From JADFNO01 sp965369945 (GTDB taxonomy: Bacteria; Planctomycetota; Phycisphaerae; Phycisphaerales; SM1A02): a stretch of DNA of 14,185 bases. The number at the start of each line of letters is the position of its first letter. The stretch's first letter is position 1. A program made the position numbers and the translations under genes. Positions 7,728-14,185 of the stretch are shown here, piece by piece. The notes under the pieces are model-generated. The model was not told the origin of the DNA. It worked only from the letters and a program-made list of their open reading frames with translations, and searched no databases. The stretch lies in contig CBDUST010000088.1 of NCBI GenBank assembly GCA_965369945.1, positions 1 to 14,185 on the forward strand, read 5' to 3'.

Positions 7728-8504
7728 ATGACCAGCACTCGCGCATCGGGAGCGACGGCTGAGTCCCGAGCGTGGCTATCTGCATATCTGGGCGCTTCCA
7801 AGAAACCTCTAACGATACTGGCGTTTCTTTTGCCGCTCGTCGTGGCCTATGAGATCGGCCTGGCGTTCACGCTGCGGTCCAGCCAAGGTGTGCTGACGAA
7901 CAAGGCCCATGAAACGCTGTTGCGGTTCTTCGACACCTTTGGGATCAGTGCCGGGGGCGGGCTGTATCTGGGTGGAGCGGCGCTGGTCGTGGTGCTGTTG
8001 GTCTGGCACATCCTGAATCGCGATCCGTGGCGGCTGGAGCCAACCACACCCGGCCTAATGGCCGTCGAGTCGTTGATGCTGACGATCCCGCTGATTGTGT
8101 TGGCGCAGGTGGTCTTGCAGAACTTCGCTGCGGACGCAGTGGCTGCAACACCGGCCGCCGGAACCGACGCGTTGGGATCGCTAAACATCTGGTCCAAGCT
8201 GGCCATCAGCATCGGAGCCGGTCTTTACGAGGAACTACTGTTTCGGATGCTGTTGATCGCAGTGCTTCACACGCTACTGGTGGACGTGGCGAAACTGAAC
8301 TCGACCCTGGGCGGCACGATCGCGGTCGCCATCTCGGCCGGTGCATTCACCCTGTACCACCCGGTGGCCGGCTTGGGCAGCGGCGTCTTCTACTTCCTGG
8401 CGGGACTGTACTTCGGCGGTGTATACCTGCTACGGGGCTTCGGGATCGTGGTCGGAGTTCACGCGATCTATGACATCATCATGGTGTCGATGCTGACGGA
8501 ATGA
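7728..8504 (+). CDS. CPBP-family intramembrane metalloprotease (CAAX/Rce1-like)
   Basis: 258 aa with several membrane segments (about 29-48, 78-96, 112-134, 196-210, 218-250). The three family motifs are intact: E168-E169-x3-R173 (YEELLFR), F207-x3-H211 (FTLYH) and H245-x3-D249 (HAIYD). The conserved Glu and His residues form the metal/water site in Rce1-type proteases, so the protein is probably active in the cytoplasmic membrane. Bacterial members have diverse roles (bacteriocin self-immunity, protein processing) and the substrate here is unknown. It follows rpsT by 55 bp with a GGGAG about 11 bp before the ATG. Confidence 0.9.
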   Translation: MTSTRASGATAESRAWLSAYLGASKKPLTILAFLLPLVVAYEIGLAFTLRSSQGVLTNKAHETLLRFFDTFGISAGGGLYLGGAALVVVLLVWHILNRDPWRLEPTTPGLMAVESLMLTIPLIVLAQVVLQNFAADAVAATPAAGTDALGSLNIWSKLAISIGAGLYEELLFRMLLIAVLHTLLVDVAKLNSTLGGTIAVAISAGAFTLYHPVAGLGSGVFYFLAGLYFGGVYLLRGFGIVVGVHAIYDIIMVSMLTE

Positions 8505-8606
8505 GTCAGGCGGGACGCGACTCACTCTCCTCCTGCGGTCAGGGGTGGACATGCGATCGGTGAAGCCACTCAGGCTTGGATCCCGTGAATAAAAGGATCA
8601 GGCCCG

Positions 8607-8640
8607 CCGGTTGAAAGAACCGGCTGAGCCGTGTTATGCT
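8607..8640 (+). promoter_or_regulatory. Promoter with overlapping palindrome upstream of TlpA-like gene
   Basis: TTGAAA (-35, 8611-8616), 18-bp spacer, TATGCT (-10, 8635-8640). The -35 is embedded in an inverted repeat GCCGGTT-gaaag-AACCGGC (8606-8624). The palindrome could be an operator or part of the terminator for the CPBP gene. A transcription start just after 8640 supports translation from 8739 rather than from the in-frame ATG at 8631. Confidence 0.45.
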
Positions 8641-8738
8641 CAGTCAATCAGCGGAACGCCCGCCGCACCAACGATCGACCTCGGCAAACACGAGTGATAC
8701 CCACAGGCCGTGGACGGGCAAACTCAAGGATTCCCACC

Positions 8739-9830
8739 ATGCGACGATTCACGATAGTTGCGGCCGCGTTGGCACTGTGCTCCGTCTCAACCGCATATGG
8801 TCAAGATTCCGCTCCCGACAGGAAGCTGACGATCGGCGATCAGGCGCCGCCTCTCGACATCGCGCATTGGGTCAAGGGCGACAAGATCGACGAGTTTGAG
8901 TCAGGCAAGGTCTACGTCGTGGAGTTCTGGTCGACGGGGTCCGGATCCTCGATAGCTTTCATGCCTCGTCTTTCTGAACTACAAGCACAGTACACCGATT
9001 ACGATGTGAAGTTCATCAGTGTGAGCCATGAAGATCTCCAGACGGTCGTACGTTTCCTGTTCGAGGAATATGAGCGCGATGGAAAGATCCACAACGACCG
9101 TACGCACTTCACGTTGACGACCGATCCCGACCGTTCGGTGATAAACGATTATTTCCTTGCCGCTGGACAGAGCGACATCCCCTGTGCGTTCATCATCGGC
9201 AAGGACAGCAAGATAGAGTGGATCGGCCGTCCGACGTCGATGAATGGCCCCCTAGAGGCGGTCATCAAGGACACGTGGGAGCGCGACGAATTCAAGGTGA
9301 TCTTCGAAAAAGAATTGGCGGATCGGGCGTTATTGCGAGAGAAGCGCATCGCCCTGCAAGCTGCCATCACGAAGAAGGATTGGGAAGGCGCCATTACCGC
9401 CATCGACGAATTGACCGCGATGAGCGACACCAATCTCCGTCTCAATTCCCAGAAATTCCAGATTCTGACCAGGGAATTGAAGGATTACGATCGCGCAAAT
9501 ATCCTTGCGCCGGAGGTATTCGAGCAGTTGTGGGACAATGCAAATGCGCTGAATAACCTCGCGTGGTTCATGGTTGACGAGGCTGGACTCGAGAACTTCG
9601 ACGCGGCTCTAGTGTTGAAGGCCGCCAAGCGAGCCAATGAACTCACCGAGCAAAGAAACGCTGCGTATCTCGATACCCTCGCTCGTGTTTATTACGAAAA
9701 TGGTGATGTCAGATCAGCGTTGAAGTGGCAACGGATGGCCGCGGATCAACTCAACGGCAACGAGCGCTACGCCGAGGGCGTCCGGAGATACTTAAAAAAG
9801 TACCAACAGGAGGTGGATTCAGAGATCTGA
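8739..9830 (+). CDS. Secreted TlpA-like thioredoxin-fold protein lacking CxxC, with helical C-terminal repeats
   Basis: 363 aa from the ATG at 8739, which has AAGGA about 9 bp upstream and begins a good signal peptide (MRRFTIVAAALALCSVSTAYG; cleavage near residues 20-22). Residues about 31-180 follow the TlpA/AhpC-TSA pattern: GDQAPPLD (33-40), KVYVVEFWST (57-66), FISVSHED (92-99), and the cis-Pro loop IPCAFIIGKDSKI (147-159). The active-site WCxxC is replaced by G67-S68-G69-S70-S71, so both catalytic cysteines are serine and thiol-disulfide exchange is not expected. The C-terminal ~150 residues contain TPR-like helices (NALNNLAWFM, AAYLDTLARVYYENGDV). A redox-inactive binding or scaffold role in the periplasm is the likeliest reading. 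Confidence 0.8.
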   Translation: MRRFTIVAAALALCSVSTAYGQDSAPDRKLTIGDQAPPLDIAHWVKGDKIDEFESGKVYVVEFWSTGSGSSIAFMPRLSELQAQYTDYDVKFISVSHEDLQTVVRFLFEEYERDGKIHNDRTHFTLTTDPDRSVINDYFLAAGQSDIPCAFIIGKDSKIEWIGRPTSMNGPLEAVIKDTWERDEFKVIFEKELADRALLREKRIALQAAITKKDWEGAITAIDELTAMSDTNLRLNSQKFQILTRELKDYDRANILAPEVFEQLWDNANALNNLAWFMVDEAGLENFDAALVLKAAKRANELTEQRNAAYLDTLARVYYENGDVRSALKWQRMAADQLNGNERYAEGVRRYLKKYQQEVDSEI

Positions 9831-9877
9831 TCGCCCAGCCGTAGCCTGTTCGTTGCACCGGACGACGCGACTTGTAG

Positions 9878-10954
9878 TCAAACAAGCTGTACTTCGCGGC
9901 CAGCCTCGGCCGATTCATACAGCGCGTCAAGCACCGTCTGCACTGCCCGGCCGTCCCTCGCGGAAGCCTCAGGCGGCTTGCGGAGCTTGAGGTTGTCAGC
10001 AAAGACTTCGTATTGCCGCTCCCATGCGGCGCTCCACGCATCGCCGGATGGAAATTCCTCTTTGGTATCGACGAGCGATCCATTCTGTTCCTCAGAGAGA
10101 ACAAGTTCGTTTGACCACAGATCAAAGAAGCATCCACCCTTATCTCCGAGTAACAACACGCCGTCGCGATAAATCCCCTCTGGTATATCAGCCGCCCACG
10201 TCGTGTTGAGTTCTAACGACATGCCGTTGTCGAAATGCATCAACGCTGTGACTGCATCTTCGACATCGAAGACGCCTTTGGGGTTCGGTGGTCCGCCCCA
10301 CATCTCATCAAAGGTGTACTTGTCGATCGGCGAACCAAAGGTGCTCGTGCATGATGCACAAACGCGAGTCGGCTTGGGGTGCCCGGTGAGATGCAAAACC
10401 AGATCGAGCAAGTGCACACCCAAGTCCATCACGACCCCGCCGCCTGATTCGCACTTCGTCGTGAACCATCGTCCCAACCCGGGAATACCGCGACGGCGAT
10501 AGAGCGAAGCCTTGGCGTGATAGATTCGCCCGAGTCGACCGGCATCGATGAACCGTTTGGCGGCAAGCGATGCCGGCGCACCTCGACACACGAACCCCAT
10601 CTGAAGGAGCGTGCCCGCACGCTCGGCTGCGTCGATGATCTCGTCACATTCGCCGCAGTTCACCGCCATCGGCTTCTCTAACAGCACGTCCTTGCCAGCT
10701 TCAAGCGCAGCAACCGCGAGCGGCTTGTGCGTTGAAGTGGGTGTGGCGATGGCGACCGCCGACACGTCGGGCAACTCCAGCAAAACCGCATGTGAGTTCG
10801 TCGCGATCGCGCCGTCGTACTGCGCCGCCAGCCGCTGCGCTCGGCCTTCATCGATATCGCAGACCGCGGCGACTTCCAGTCCAACCTTGGAGGCGGTCTG
10901 GGCGTGTAACTGCGCGATCCCTCCCGCCCCGATGATTCCGATACGCTGCGACAT
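9878..10954 (-). CDS. Gfo/Idh/MocA family NAD(P)-dependent oxidoreductase
   Basis: 358 aa, normal family length. The Rossmann dinucleotide motif GIIGAGGIA is at residues 6-14, and D33 (VCDID) probably contacts the cofactor ribose, which favours NAD. The family motif EKP is at 93-95 (K94 catalytic) and the second catalytic motif is GGGVVMDLGVHLLDL (171-185, D177 and H181). These enzymes oxidise or reduce sugars, inositols and related alcohols; the substrate cannot be assigned. AGGAG lies 6-7 bp before the ATG. It is divergent from the FAD oxidoreductase across 98 bp. Confidence 0.9.
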   Translation of the reverse strand: MSQRIGIIGAGGIAQLHAQTASKVGLEVAAVCDIDEGRAQRLAAQYDGAIATNSHAVLLELPDVSAVAIATPTSTHKPLAVAALEAGKDVLLEKPMAVNCGECDEIIDAAERAGTLLQMGFVCRGAPASLAAKRFIDAGRLGRIYHAKASLYRRRGIPGLGRWFTTKCESGGGVVMDLGVHLLDLVLHLTGHPKPTRVCASCTSTFGSPIDKYTFDEMWGGPPNPKGVFDVEDAVTALMHFDNGMSLELNTTWAADIPEGIYRDGVLLLGDKGGCFFDLWSNELVLSEEQNGSLVDTKEEFPSGDAWSAAWERQYEVFADNLKLRKPPEASARDGRAVQTVLDALYESAEAGREVQLV

Positions 10955-10982
10955 TCACGGTCTCCTATCCACGGGCTGGGAA

Positions 10983-11011
10983 ACCATACCGCCTCGACCT
11001 CGCCGATACAA
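10983..11011 (-). promoter_or_regulatory. Probable promoter of the Gfo/Idh/MocA gene
   Basis: On the minus strand TTGTAT (-35, 11006-11011) is followed after 17 bp by TATGGT (-10, 10983-10988), about 30 bp before the start codon. It sits within the 98-bp divergent gap shared with the FAD oxidoreductase gene. Motif-based only. Confidence 0.4.
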
Positions 11012-11052
11012 TGGCCGCGGCTGGGTTGGCCAGAAGCGAGGAGATCGAGTCC

Positions 11053-12330
11053 ATGGCCGGCGGACACACCGTCATCATCGGAGGAGGAATCATCGGCGTC
11101 TGCTCGGCGTACTACCTCGCCAAGCGCGGGCATCGCGTGACGCTCATCGAGAGAGGCGAGATCGGAAGTGGCGCGTCCTTCGGCAGTGCCGGCATCATTG
11201 CGATCGGTCACCCACCGATGCCGCGCCCGGGACTCGTGGGCCAGGCGCTGCGGTGGATGTTCAAGAGCGACAGCCCTCTCTACATTCCGCCGCGGATGGA
11301 TCCGTCGCTGATTGGTTGGCTTTGGCGGTTCTACCGATCTTGCTCTCGCAAGCATGAATCTCATTGCATGGAGTTTCTCGCACAATTGGGCGTTCAAGTG
11401 AGCGAGTGTTTCGAGTCTTTGGTTCAGGAGGAAACACTTGATTGCGAATTCCGTTCAACCGGATGGTTTGATGTTTTTCGAAGCGCAGAAGCGATGCTCC
11501 ATGGTGAGCAAGATGCCAAACTCCTGCGCTCCTACGGTTACGAGGCTAAGGTACTTTCGGCCGAAGAGTTGCGCAAGCGCGAGCCGATGCTTAAGCCGGG
11601 TATCAGCGGCGCGGTTCATTACTCACAAAGTGCGATCGCTGAGCCGTATCAGTTCCTTTTTCAGCTTGCTGATCGCGCTCGAACGTGCGGCGCAGAGGTT
11701 CGTGAGAACACCCCAATGCGTAGTTTCATCATCGACAACGGTACGTGTAAAGGAGTGCGCACGCAAGACGGCGCAGCAATCGAAGCGGACAGTGTCGTGC
11801 TCGCAGCCGGTTCATGGACGACACAGCTCGCTCGTCTGCTCGGCATCAATGTTCCCATGCAACCGGGCAAGGGATATCACCGAAACATCACGGCCCCGGA
11901 AGTTTCTCTCAACACAGCGTGCGTTTTGGCGGAGCGCCATGTTGCCGTCACGCCGATGGGTGGCTACCTGCGCCTCTCCGGTACGGTGGAATTATCCGGA
12001 ATGAACCATCGACTCGTGAGCAAACGACTGAACATGCTCAGTGAGGGTGCGAGCGTGTTCCTGGAAGGCATCGACGAAGCCCAAACAATCTCGGAATGGT
12101 GCGGCCTAAGACCATGCACCGCAGACGGACTACCCGTCGTTGGTTGGGCGCCCAACATCAAAGGCGTGTTCATTGCCACGGGGCACGCACGAATGGGCTT
12201 CACGCTCGGCCCTGTGACCGGCAAGCTCGTAAGCGAGTCTATTCTTGATAACGAACCTTCGATCGATCTTTCGCCGCTGCGTGTTGAGCGATTTGCGCAG
12301 CGTCGCCGTTCGTTCGCGGCAGGCCTTTGA
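11053..12330 (+). CDS. FAD-dependent oxidoreductase, DadA/glycine oxidase-like (DAO family)
   Basis: 425 aa from the ATG at 11053, which is preceded by GAGGAGA and directly begins the FAD-binding strand; the upstream in-frame ATG at 11011 lacks a ribosome-binding site. The ADP-binding motif is VIIGGGIIG (7-15), with E33 as ribose ligand. SGASFGSAGII (39-49) matches the flavin loop of DadA-type enzymes. The C-terminal GLRPCTADGLPVVG and GHARMGFTLGP blocks are the conserved FAD-proximal motifs of the DAO family. Likely deaminates a D-amino acid or oxidises another secondary amine, passing electrons to oxygen or the quinone pool. The substrate is not determinable. Its divergent pairing with a Gfo/Idh/MocA dehydrogenase suggests a small catabolic locus, unproven. 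Confidence 0.85.
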   Translation: MAGGHTVIIGGGIIGVCSAYYLAKRGHRVTLIERGEIGSGASFGSAGIIAIGHPPMPRPGLVGQALRWMFKSDSPLYIPPRMDPSLIGWLWRFYRSCSRKHESHCMEFLAQLGVQVSECFESLVQEETLDCEFRSTGWFDVFRSAEAMLHGEQDAKLLRSYGYEAKVLSAEELRKREPMLKPGISGAVHYSQSAIAEPYQFLFQLADRARTCGAEVRENTPMRSFIIDNGTCKGVRTQDGAAIEADSVVLAAGSWTTQLARLLGINVPMQPGKGYHRNITAPEVSLNTACVLAERHVAVTPMGGYLRLSGTVELSGMNHRLVSKRLNMLSEGASVFLEGIDEAQTISEWCGLRPCTADGLPVVGWAPNIKGVFIATGHARMGFTLGPVTGKLVSESILDNEPSIDLSPLRVERFAQRRRSFAAGL

Positions 12331-12337
12331 GTCATAC

Positions 12338-12366
12338 TTGACATGCGCGCGCTTGGGGCGCAGACT
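12338..12366 (+). promoter_or_regulatory. Probable promoter of tRNA-Gly
   Basis: A perfect TTGACA (-35, 12338-12343) is followed after 17 bp by CAGACT (-10, 12361-12366), a poor -10. The tRNA starts 12 bp later. GC-rich sequence lies in the spacer rather than between -10 and start. Confidence 0.4.
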
Positions 12367-12377
12367 TGATTGATATT

Positions 12378-12449
12378 GCGGGTGTAATTCAGTGGTAGAA
12401 TGTCAGCTTCCCAAGCTGAACGTCGCCGGTTCGAATCCGGTCACCCGCT
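12378..12449 (+). tRNA. tRNA-Gly (anticodon CCC)
   Basis: The cloverleaf is complete. The acceptor is GCGGGTG/CACCCGC, the D stem ATTC/GAAT, the anticodon stem TCAGC/GCTGA with loop TTCCCAA (anticodon CCC, codon GGG), and the T stem GCCGG/CCGGT with TTCGAAT. The discriminator is T and CCA is not encoded. The following genes look accessory, but no second copy of the tRNA 3' end is seen within the window. Confidence 0.95.
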
Positions 12450-12510
12450 TTGAAGGACGATGTGTGAAAGTTGATCGAGGAGAATACCTCAGGGACGATG
12501 GAGGAATGCT

Positions 12511-13392
12511 ATGGCACTAACCTTTGCACAGCATAAGAAGATTTCGCTTAGGAAACATCCTGATTACAACGAAGCGTGGCTCCACGAACGTATCTGCGAA
12601 GACCCATCAATCCTTGGCCTAGGCGATATCCGACTACTTGATCGCGAACGATCAATCTCGGGTGGAGGTCGCCTTGATCTTCTGTTACTAGATGAGGATA
12701 ACGACCGAAGATACGAAGTTGAAGTTATGCTCGGCGCAACCGACCCAAGCCACATGATCCGCACTATCGAGTACTGGGATATTGAACGAAGGCGGTATCC
12801 TGCCTATGAACATATTGCGGTGCTGATCGCCGAGGACGTGACTGCCCGCTTTCTCAATGTGATGAGCCTGTTTTCGGGAAGCATACCAATGATTGCGATC
12901 CAACTGGATGCGCTGCAAGTAGGTGAGCAGATCGTACTGAACTTTGTGCAGGTGCTAGATCAGACCGATCTCCGCGTCGACGACACGATCATAGATATTG
13001 ACGTTGAGCAAAAAGATCGCGCGTATTGGGAAAAGAAGGCAGGCCAGCCGTTGATGCAGTTATGTGATCAAGTCTTGGCATTGATCAACGAAGAGACGCG
13101 CCAACCGCAGGAACTGAATTACATGCAGCGCTATATGGGGCTGCGATCAAATGGCGTTGTGAAGAACTTCGTTTCATTTAGCCCAAAGCGGACCAAGAGT
13201 ATAGTCCATGTCTCCTTCCTAAATTCTAGGGGCAGTTCGTGGAGTGACCGATTCGAGGAGGCAGGAGTATCGGTTCGGACCTACCCGCGTGGCAAGCGAT
13301 TCCGCATCTCCTTGACTGTAAAGGACTTTACAACGCACCAAGATCTACTCCGCGAAATGATCGTTGATACGGTGAAGGAATTCGAGGGCTGA
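12511..13392 (+). CDS. Unknown protein with PD-(D/E)XK nuclease-like N-terminal domain
   Basis: 293 aa, soluble, with a strong ribosome-binding site (GGAGGA, 5 bp before ATG). Residues about 20-130 resemble a PD-(D/E)XK fold: helix with E27 (LHERICEDPSILGLG), then GGGRLDLLLLDE with D56, then RRYEVEVMLG with E69-x-E71. The usual lysine of the E-x-K motif is Glu here, so catalysis is uncertain. The middle (about 155-200) is polar and helical. The C-terminal ~95 residues (LNYMQRYMGLRSNGVVKNFV...) recall, weakly, domains found after NucS/DUF91-type nucleases (DUF5655-like). No function is recognised. Base composition looks lower in GC than its neighbours by eye. It lies between tRNA-Gly and a RAYT, so acquisition by transfer and a defence or DNA-processing role are possible but inferred. 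Confidence 0.7.
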   Translation: MALTFAQHKKISLRKHPDYNEAWLHERICEDPSILGLGDIRLLDRERSISGGGRLDLLLLDEDNDRRYEVEVMLGATDPSHMIRTIEYWDIERRRYPAYEHIAVLIAEDVTARFLNVMSLFSGSIPMIAIQLDALQVGEQIVLNFVQVLDQTDLRVDDTIIDIDVEQKDRAYWEKKAGQPLMQLCDQVLALINEETRQPQELNYMQRYMGLRSNGVVKNFVSFSPKRTKSIVHVSFLNSRGSSWSDRFEEAGVSVRTYPRGKRFRISLTVKDFTTHQDLLREMIVDTVKEFEG

Positions 13393-13411
13393 TGTCCCCT
13401 GGTGACTAGAC

Positions 13412-13447
13412 GGGTGCCACACAGCATGCCGAAGGGTGCTGTGTGCG
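13412..13447 (+). repeat. REP-type palindrome, left of RAYT
   Basis: Conserved head GGGTGCCACACA, then a perfect 9-bp stem CACACAGCA (13418-13426) / TGCTGTGTG (13437-13445) with a 10-nt loop containing CC-GAA-GG. It starts 19 bp after the stop of the nuclease-like gene and could also terminate it. The same element occurs twice to the right of the RAYT gene. Confidence 0.85.
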
Positions 13448-13477
13448 AGCGTCTTTGCGCATCATTACACTCACGCC

Positions 13478-14020
13478 ATGGCCCATCCACGCCGGAAGTT
13501 GCATCGGTATGAGGGATTGAATCACGCGCGCTATCTGACATGCTCGTGTTACCATCGGCTGACGCTATTCGAGAACGATCTGATCAAAGATGCATTCGCA
13601 GAACACTTGCGCTCTGTTCAGCGCGTTGCCGTGTTTGATCTCTTGGCGTGGGTAGTCATGCCCGAGCACATCCATCTGTTGCTGCGGCCGGCGGAGCCGG
13701 CTCAAACGGTGACGCAGATTCTCCGACGGCTCAAAGGCCCGTTTGCACGCCGGGTCATCACACGCTGGCGCGAGCTTGATGCGCCGATTCTGAAGCGCAT
13801 CAACGATCATCGCGACATGCCACGGTTCTGGCAGCCGGGCGGAGGATACGATCGCAACATCTTCACGGATGATGAGTTGTTCGAAAAGATCAAATACATC
13901 CACGCCAACCCGGTTCGGCGGGGGCTCACCGAGCGGCCAACCGAGTATCGATGGTCATCAGCGACGTTCTACGATGGCGAGCAGCGATATGATGGGCCGA
14001 ACATCGCGCAGCTGGATTGA
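13478..14020 (+). CDS. REP-associated tyrosine transposase (RAYT, Y1/IS200-like family)
   Basis: 180 aa from the ATG at 13478; an upstream in-frame start near 13436 would lie inside the left REP and is unlikely. The HUH metal-binding motif is H64-I-H66 (MPEHIHLLLRP). The catalytic tyrosine is Y124 in RFWQPGGGYDRNIF (117-129), followed by the family block KIKYIHANPVRRGL and YRWSSA (157-162). Length and motifs agree with intact RAYTs, so the gene appears functional. RAYTs are single-copy, chromosomal HUH endonucleases thought to process and spread REP palindromes; flanking REPs here match that expectation. Confidence 0.92.
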   Translation: MAHPRRKLHRYEGLNHARYLTCSCYHRLTLFENDLIKDAFAEHLRSVQRVAVFDLLAWVVMPEHIHLLLRPAEPAQTVTQILRRLKGPFARRVITRWRELDAPILKRINDHRDMPRFWQPGGGYDRNIFTDDELFEKIKYIHANPVRRGLTERPTEYRWSSATFYDGEQRYDGPNIAQLD

Positions 14021-14040
14021 AGGAGCAATCGATCATCGGT

Positions 14041-14059
14041 GCCGAAATGACCGTCAAAC
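14041..14059 (+). repeat. Direct repeat, left copy (pair with 14164-14182)
   Basis: GCCGAAATGACCGTCAAAC recurs at 14164-14182 as GCCGGAATGACCGTTAAAC: 17 of 19 bases identical, 123 bp apart. The two copies bracket the middle and right REP elements, suggesting the start of a tandem REP-bearing unit that runs past the window end. Confidence 0.75.
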
Positions 14060-14067
14060 AACGAACG

Positions 14068-14103
14068 GGGTGCCACACATCATCGCTCGGCGTGTTGTGT
14101 GCG
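14068..14103 (+). repeat. REP-type palindrome, middle copy
   Basis: It shares the head GGGTGCCACACA with the left REP in the same orientation, then an imperfect stem CACACA/TGTGTG with inner CGC-TCG-GCG. The inner part has diverged from the left copy while pairing is partly preserved, as expected for a structure under selection or for a REP subfamily. Confidence 0.75.
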
Positions 14104-14123
14104 GAACTCCGTTGATCCCAATA

Positions 14124-14160
14124 CCACACCCAGCACCCTTCGGGATGCTGTGTGGCACCC
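14124..14160 (-). repeat. REP-type palindrome, right copy, inverted
   Basis: Read on the minus strand it begins GGGTGCCACACAGCA and matches the left REP apart from one substitution in the loop and a 2-base insertion in the distal arm. With the middle copy it forms a head-to-head, BIME-like pair. Stem AGCA/TGCT continues into CCC-TTC-GGG. Confidence 0.85.
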
Positions 14161-14163
14161 GGC

Positions 14164-14182
14164 GCCGGAATGACCGTTAAAC
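14164..14182 (+). repeat. Direct repeat, right copy (pair with 14041-14059)
   Basis: GCCGGAATGACCGTTAAAC, two substitutions from the copy at 14041. It ends 3 bp before the window edge, so whether another REP follows cannot be seen. Confidence 0.75.
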
Positions 14183-14185
14183 GGC

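Noticed and set aside
8631..8738. N-terminal extension of the TlpA-like protein from the ATG at 8631
   Set aside because: It overlaps the probable -10 box, would bury the signal peptide, and lacks a ribosome-binding site.
13412..14182. CRISPR array
   Set aside because: The repeats are palindromic, in mixed orientation, irregularly spaced, and without cas genes; REP/BIME explains them.
12378..14185. Integrative element with tRNA-Gly as attachment site
   Set aside because: No integrase and no second copy of the tRNA 3' end were found inside the window; the adjacency alone is not enough.

Overview
The window is a bacterial chromosomal segment with moderately high GC by eye. It carries two tRNA genes, one ribosomal protein gene and about eleven other protein genes. 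Secreted LVIVD and BNR beta-propellers, a TlpA-like secreted protein, a Gfo/Idh/MocA dehydrogenase and a REP-associated transposase (RAYT) together suggest a Gram-negative, Planctomycetota-like (possibly Phycisphaerae-like) bacterium. This placement is an inference from gene style; no rRNA or decisive marker is present.

Layout. (1) Positions 247-5636, all minus strand. In transcription order: a membrane-anchored dihaem cytochrome c with a NorC-like first domain; a haem-copper oxidase/NO-reductase-type subunit I that overlaps it by ATGA; an MFS transporter 77 bp further on; and, after a 211-bp gap, a secreted LVIVD-repeat beta-propeller. The first two genes form a two-subunit respiratory-type module. 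(2) 5805-7082, plus strand: a secreted BNR/Asp-box protein with a CxCC motif, divergent from the cytochrome module across 168 bp. (3) 7114-8504: a strong hairpin, tRNA-Arg(ACG) on minus, then rpsT (S20) and a CPBP-family membrane protease on plus. (4) 8739-9830: a TlpA-like thioredoxin-fold lipoprotein/secreted protein whose CxxC cysteines are both serine. (5) 9878-12330: a Gfo/Idh/MocA oxidoreductase and a DadA-like FAD oxidoreductase, divergently transcribed. (6) 12378-14185, accessory in character: tRNA-Gly(CCC), a PD-(D/E)XK-like protein of unknown role, and a RAYT transposase surrounded by three REP-type palindromes.

The most notable item is the respiratory module. Subunit I keeps the helix II histidine, the helix VII His-His pair and one helix X histidine. 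By manual alignment to NorB and CcoN, however, it lacks the helix VI metal-ligand histidine and the catalytic glutamate, and the second helix X haem ligand is Met in place of His. It therefore looks like a divergent haem-copper superfamily branch rather than a standard cbb3 oxidase or cNOR. The second area worth attention is the REP/RAYT array next to the tRNA-Gly and nuclease-like gene at the right edge.

No gene-free stretch exceeds 300 bp. The longest are 1-246 (a heptamer repeat and a weak hairpin), 1786-1996 (nothing convincing beyond an AT-rich block) and 8505-8738 (a promoter with an overlapping palindrome).
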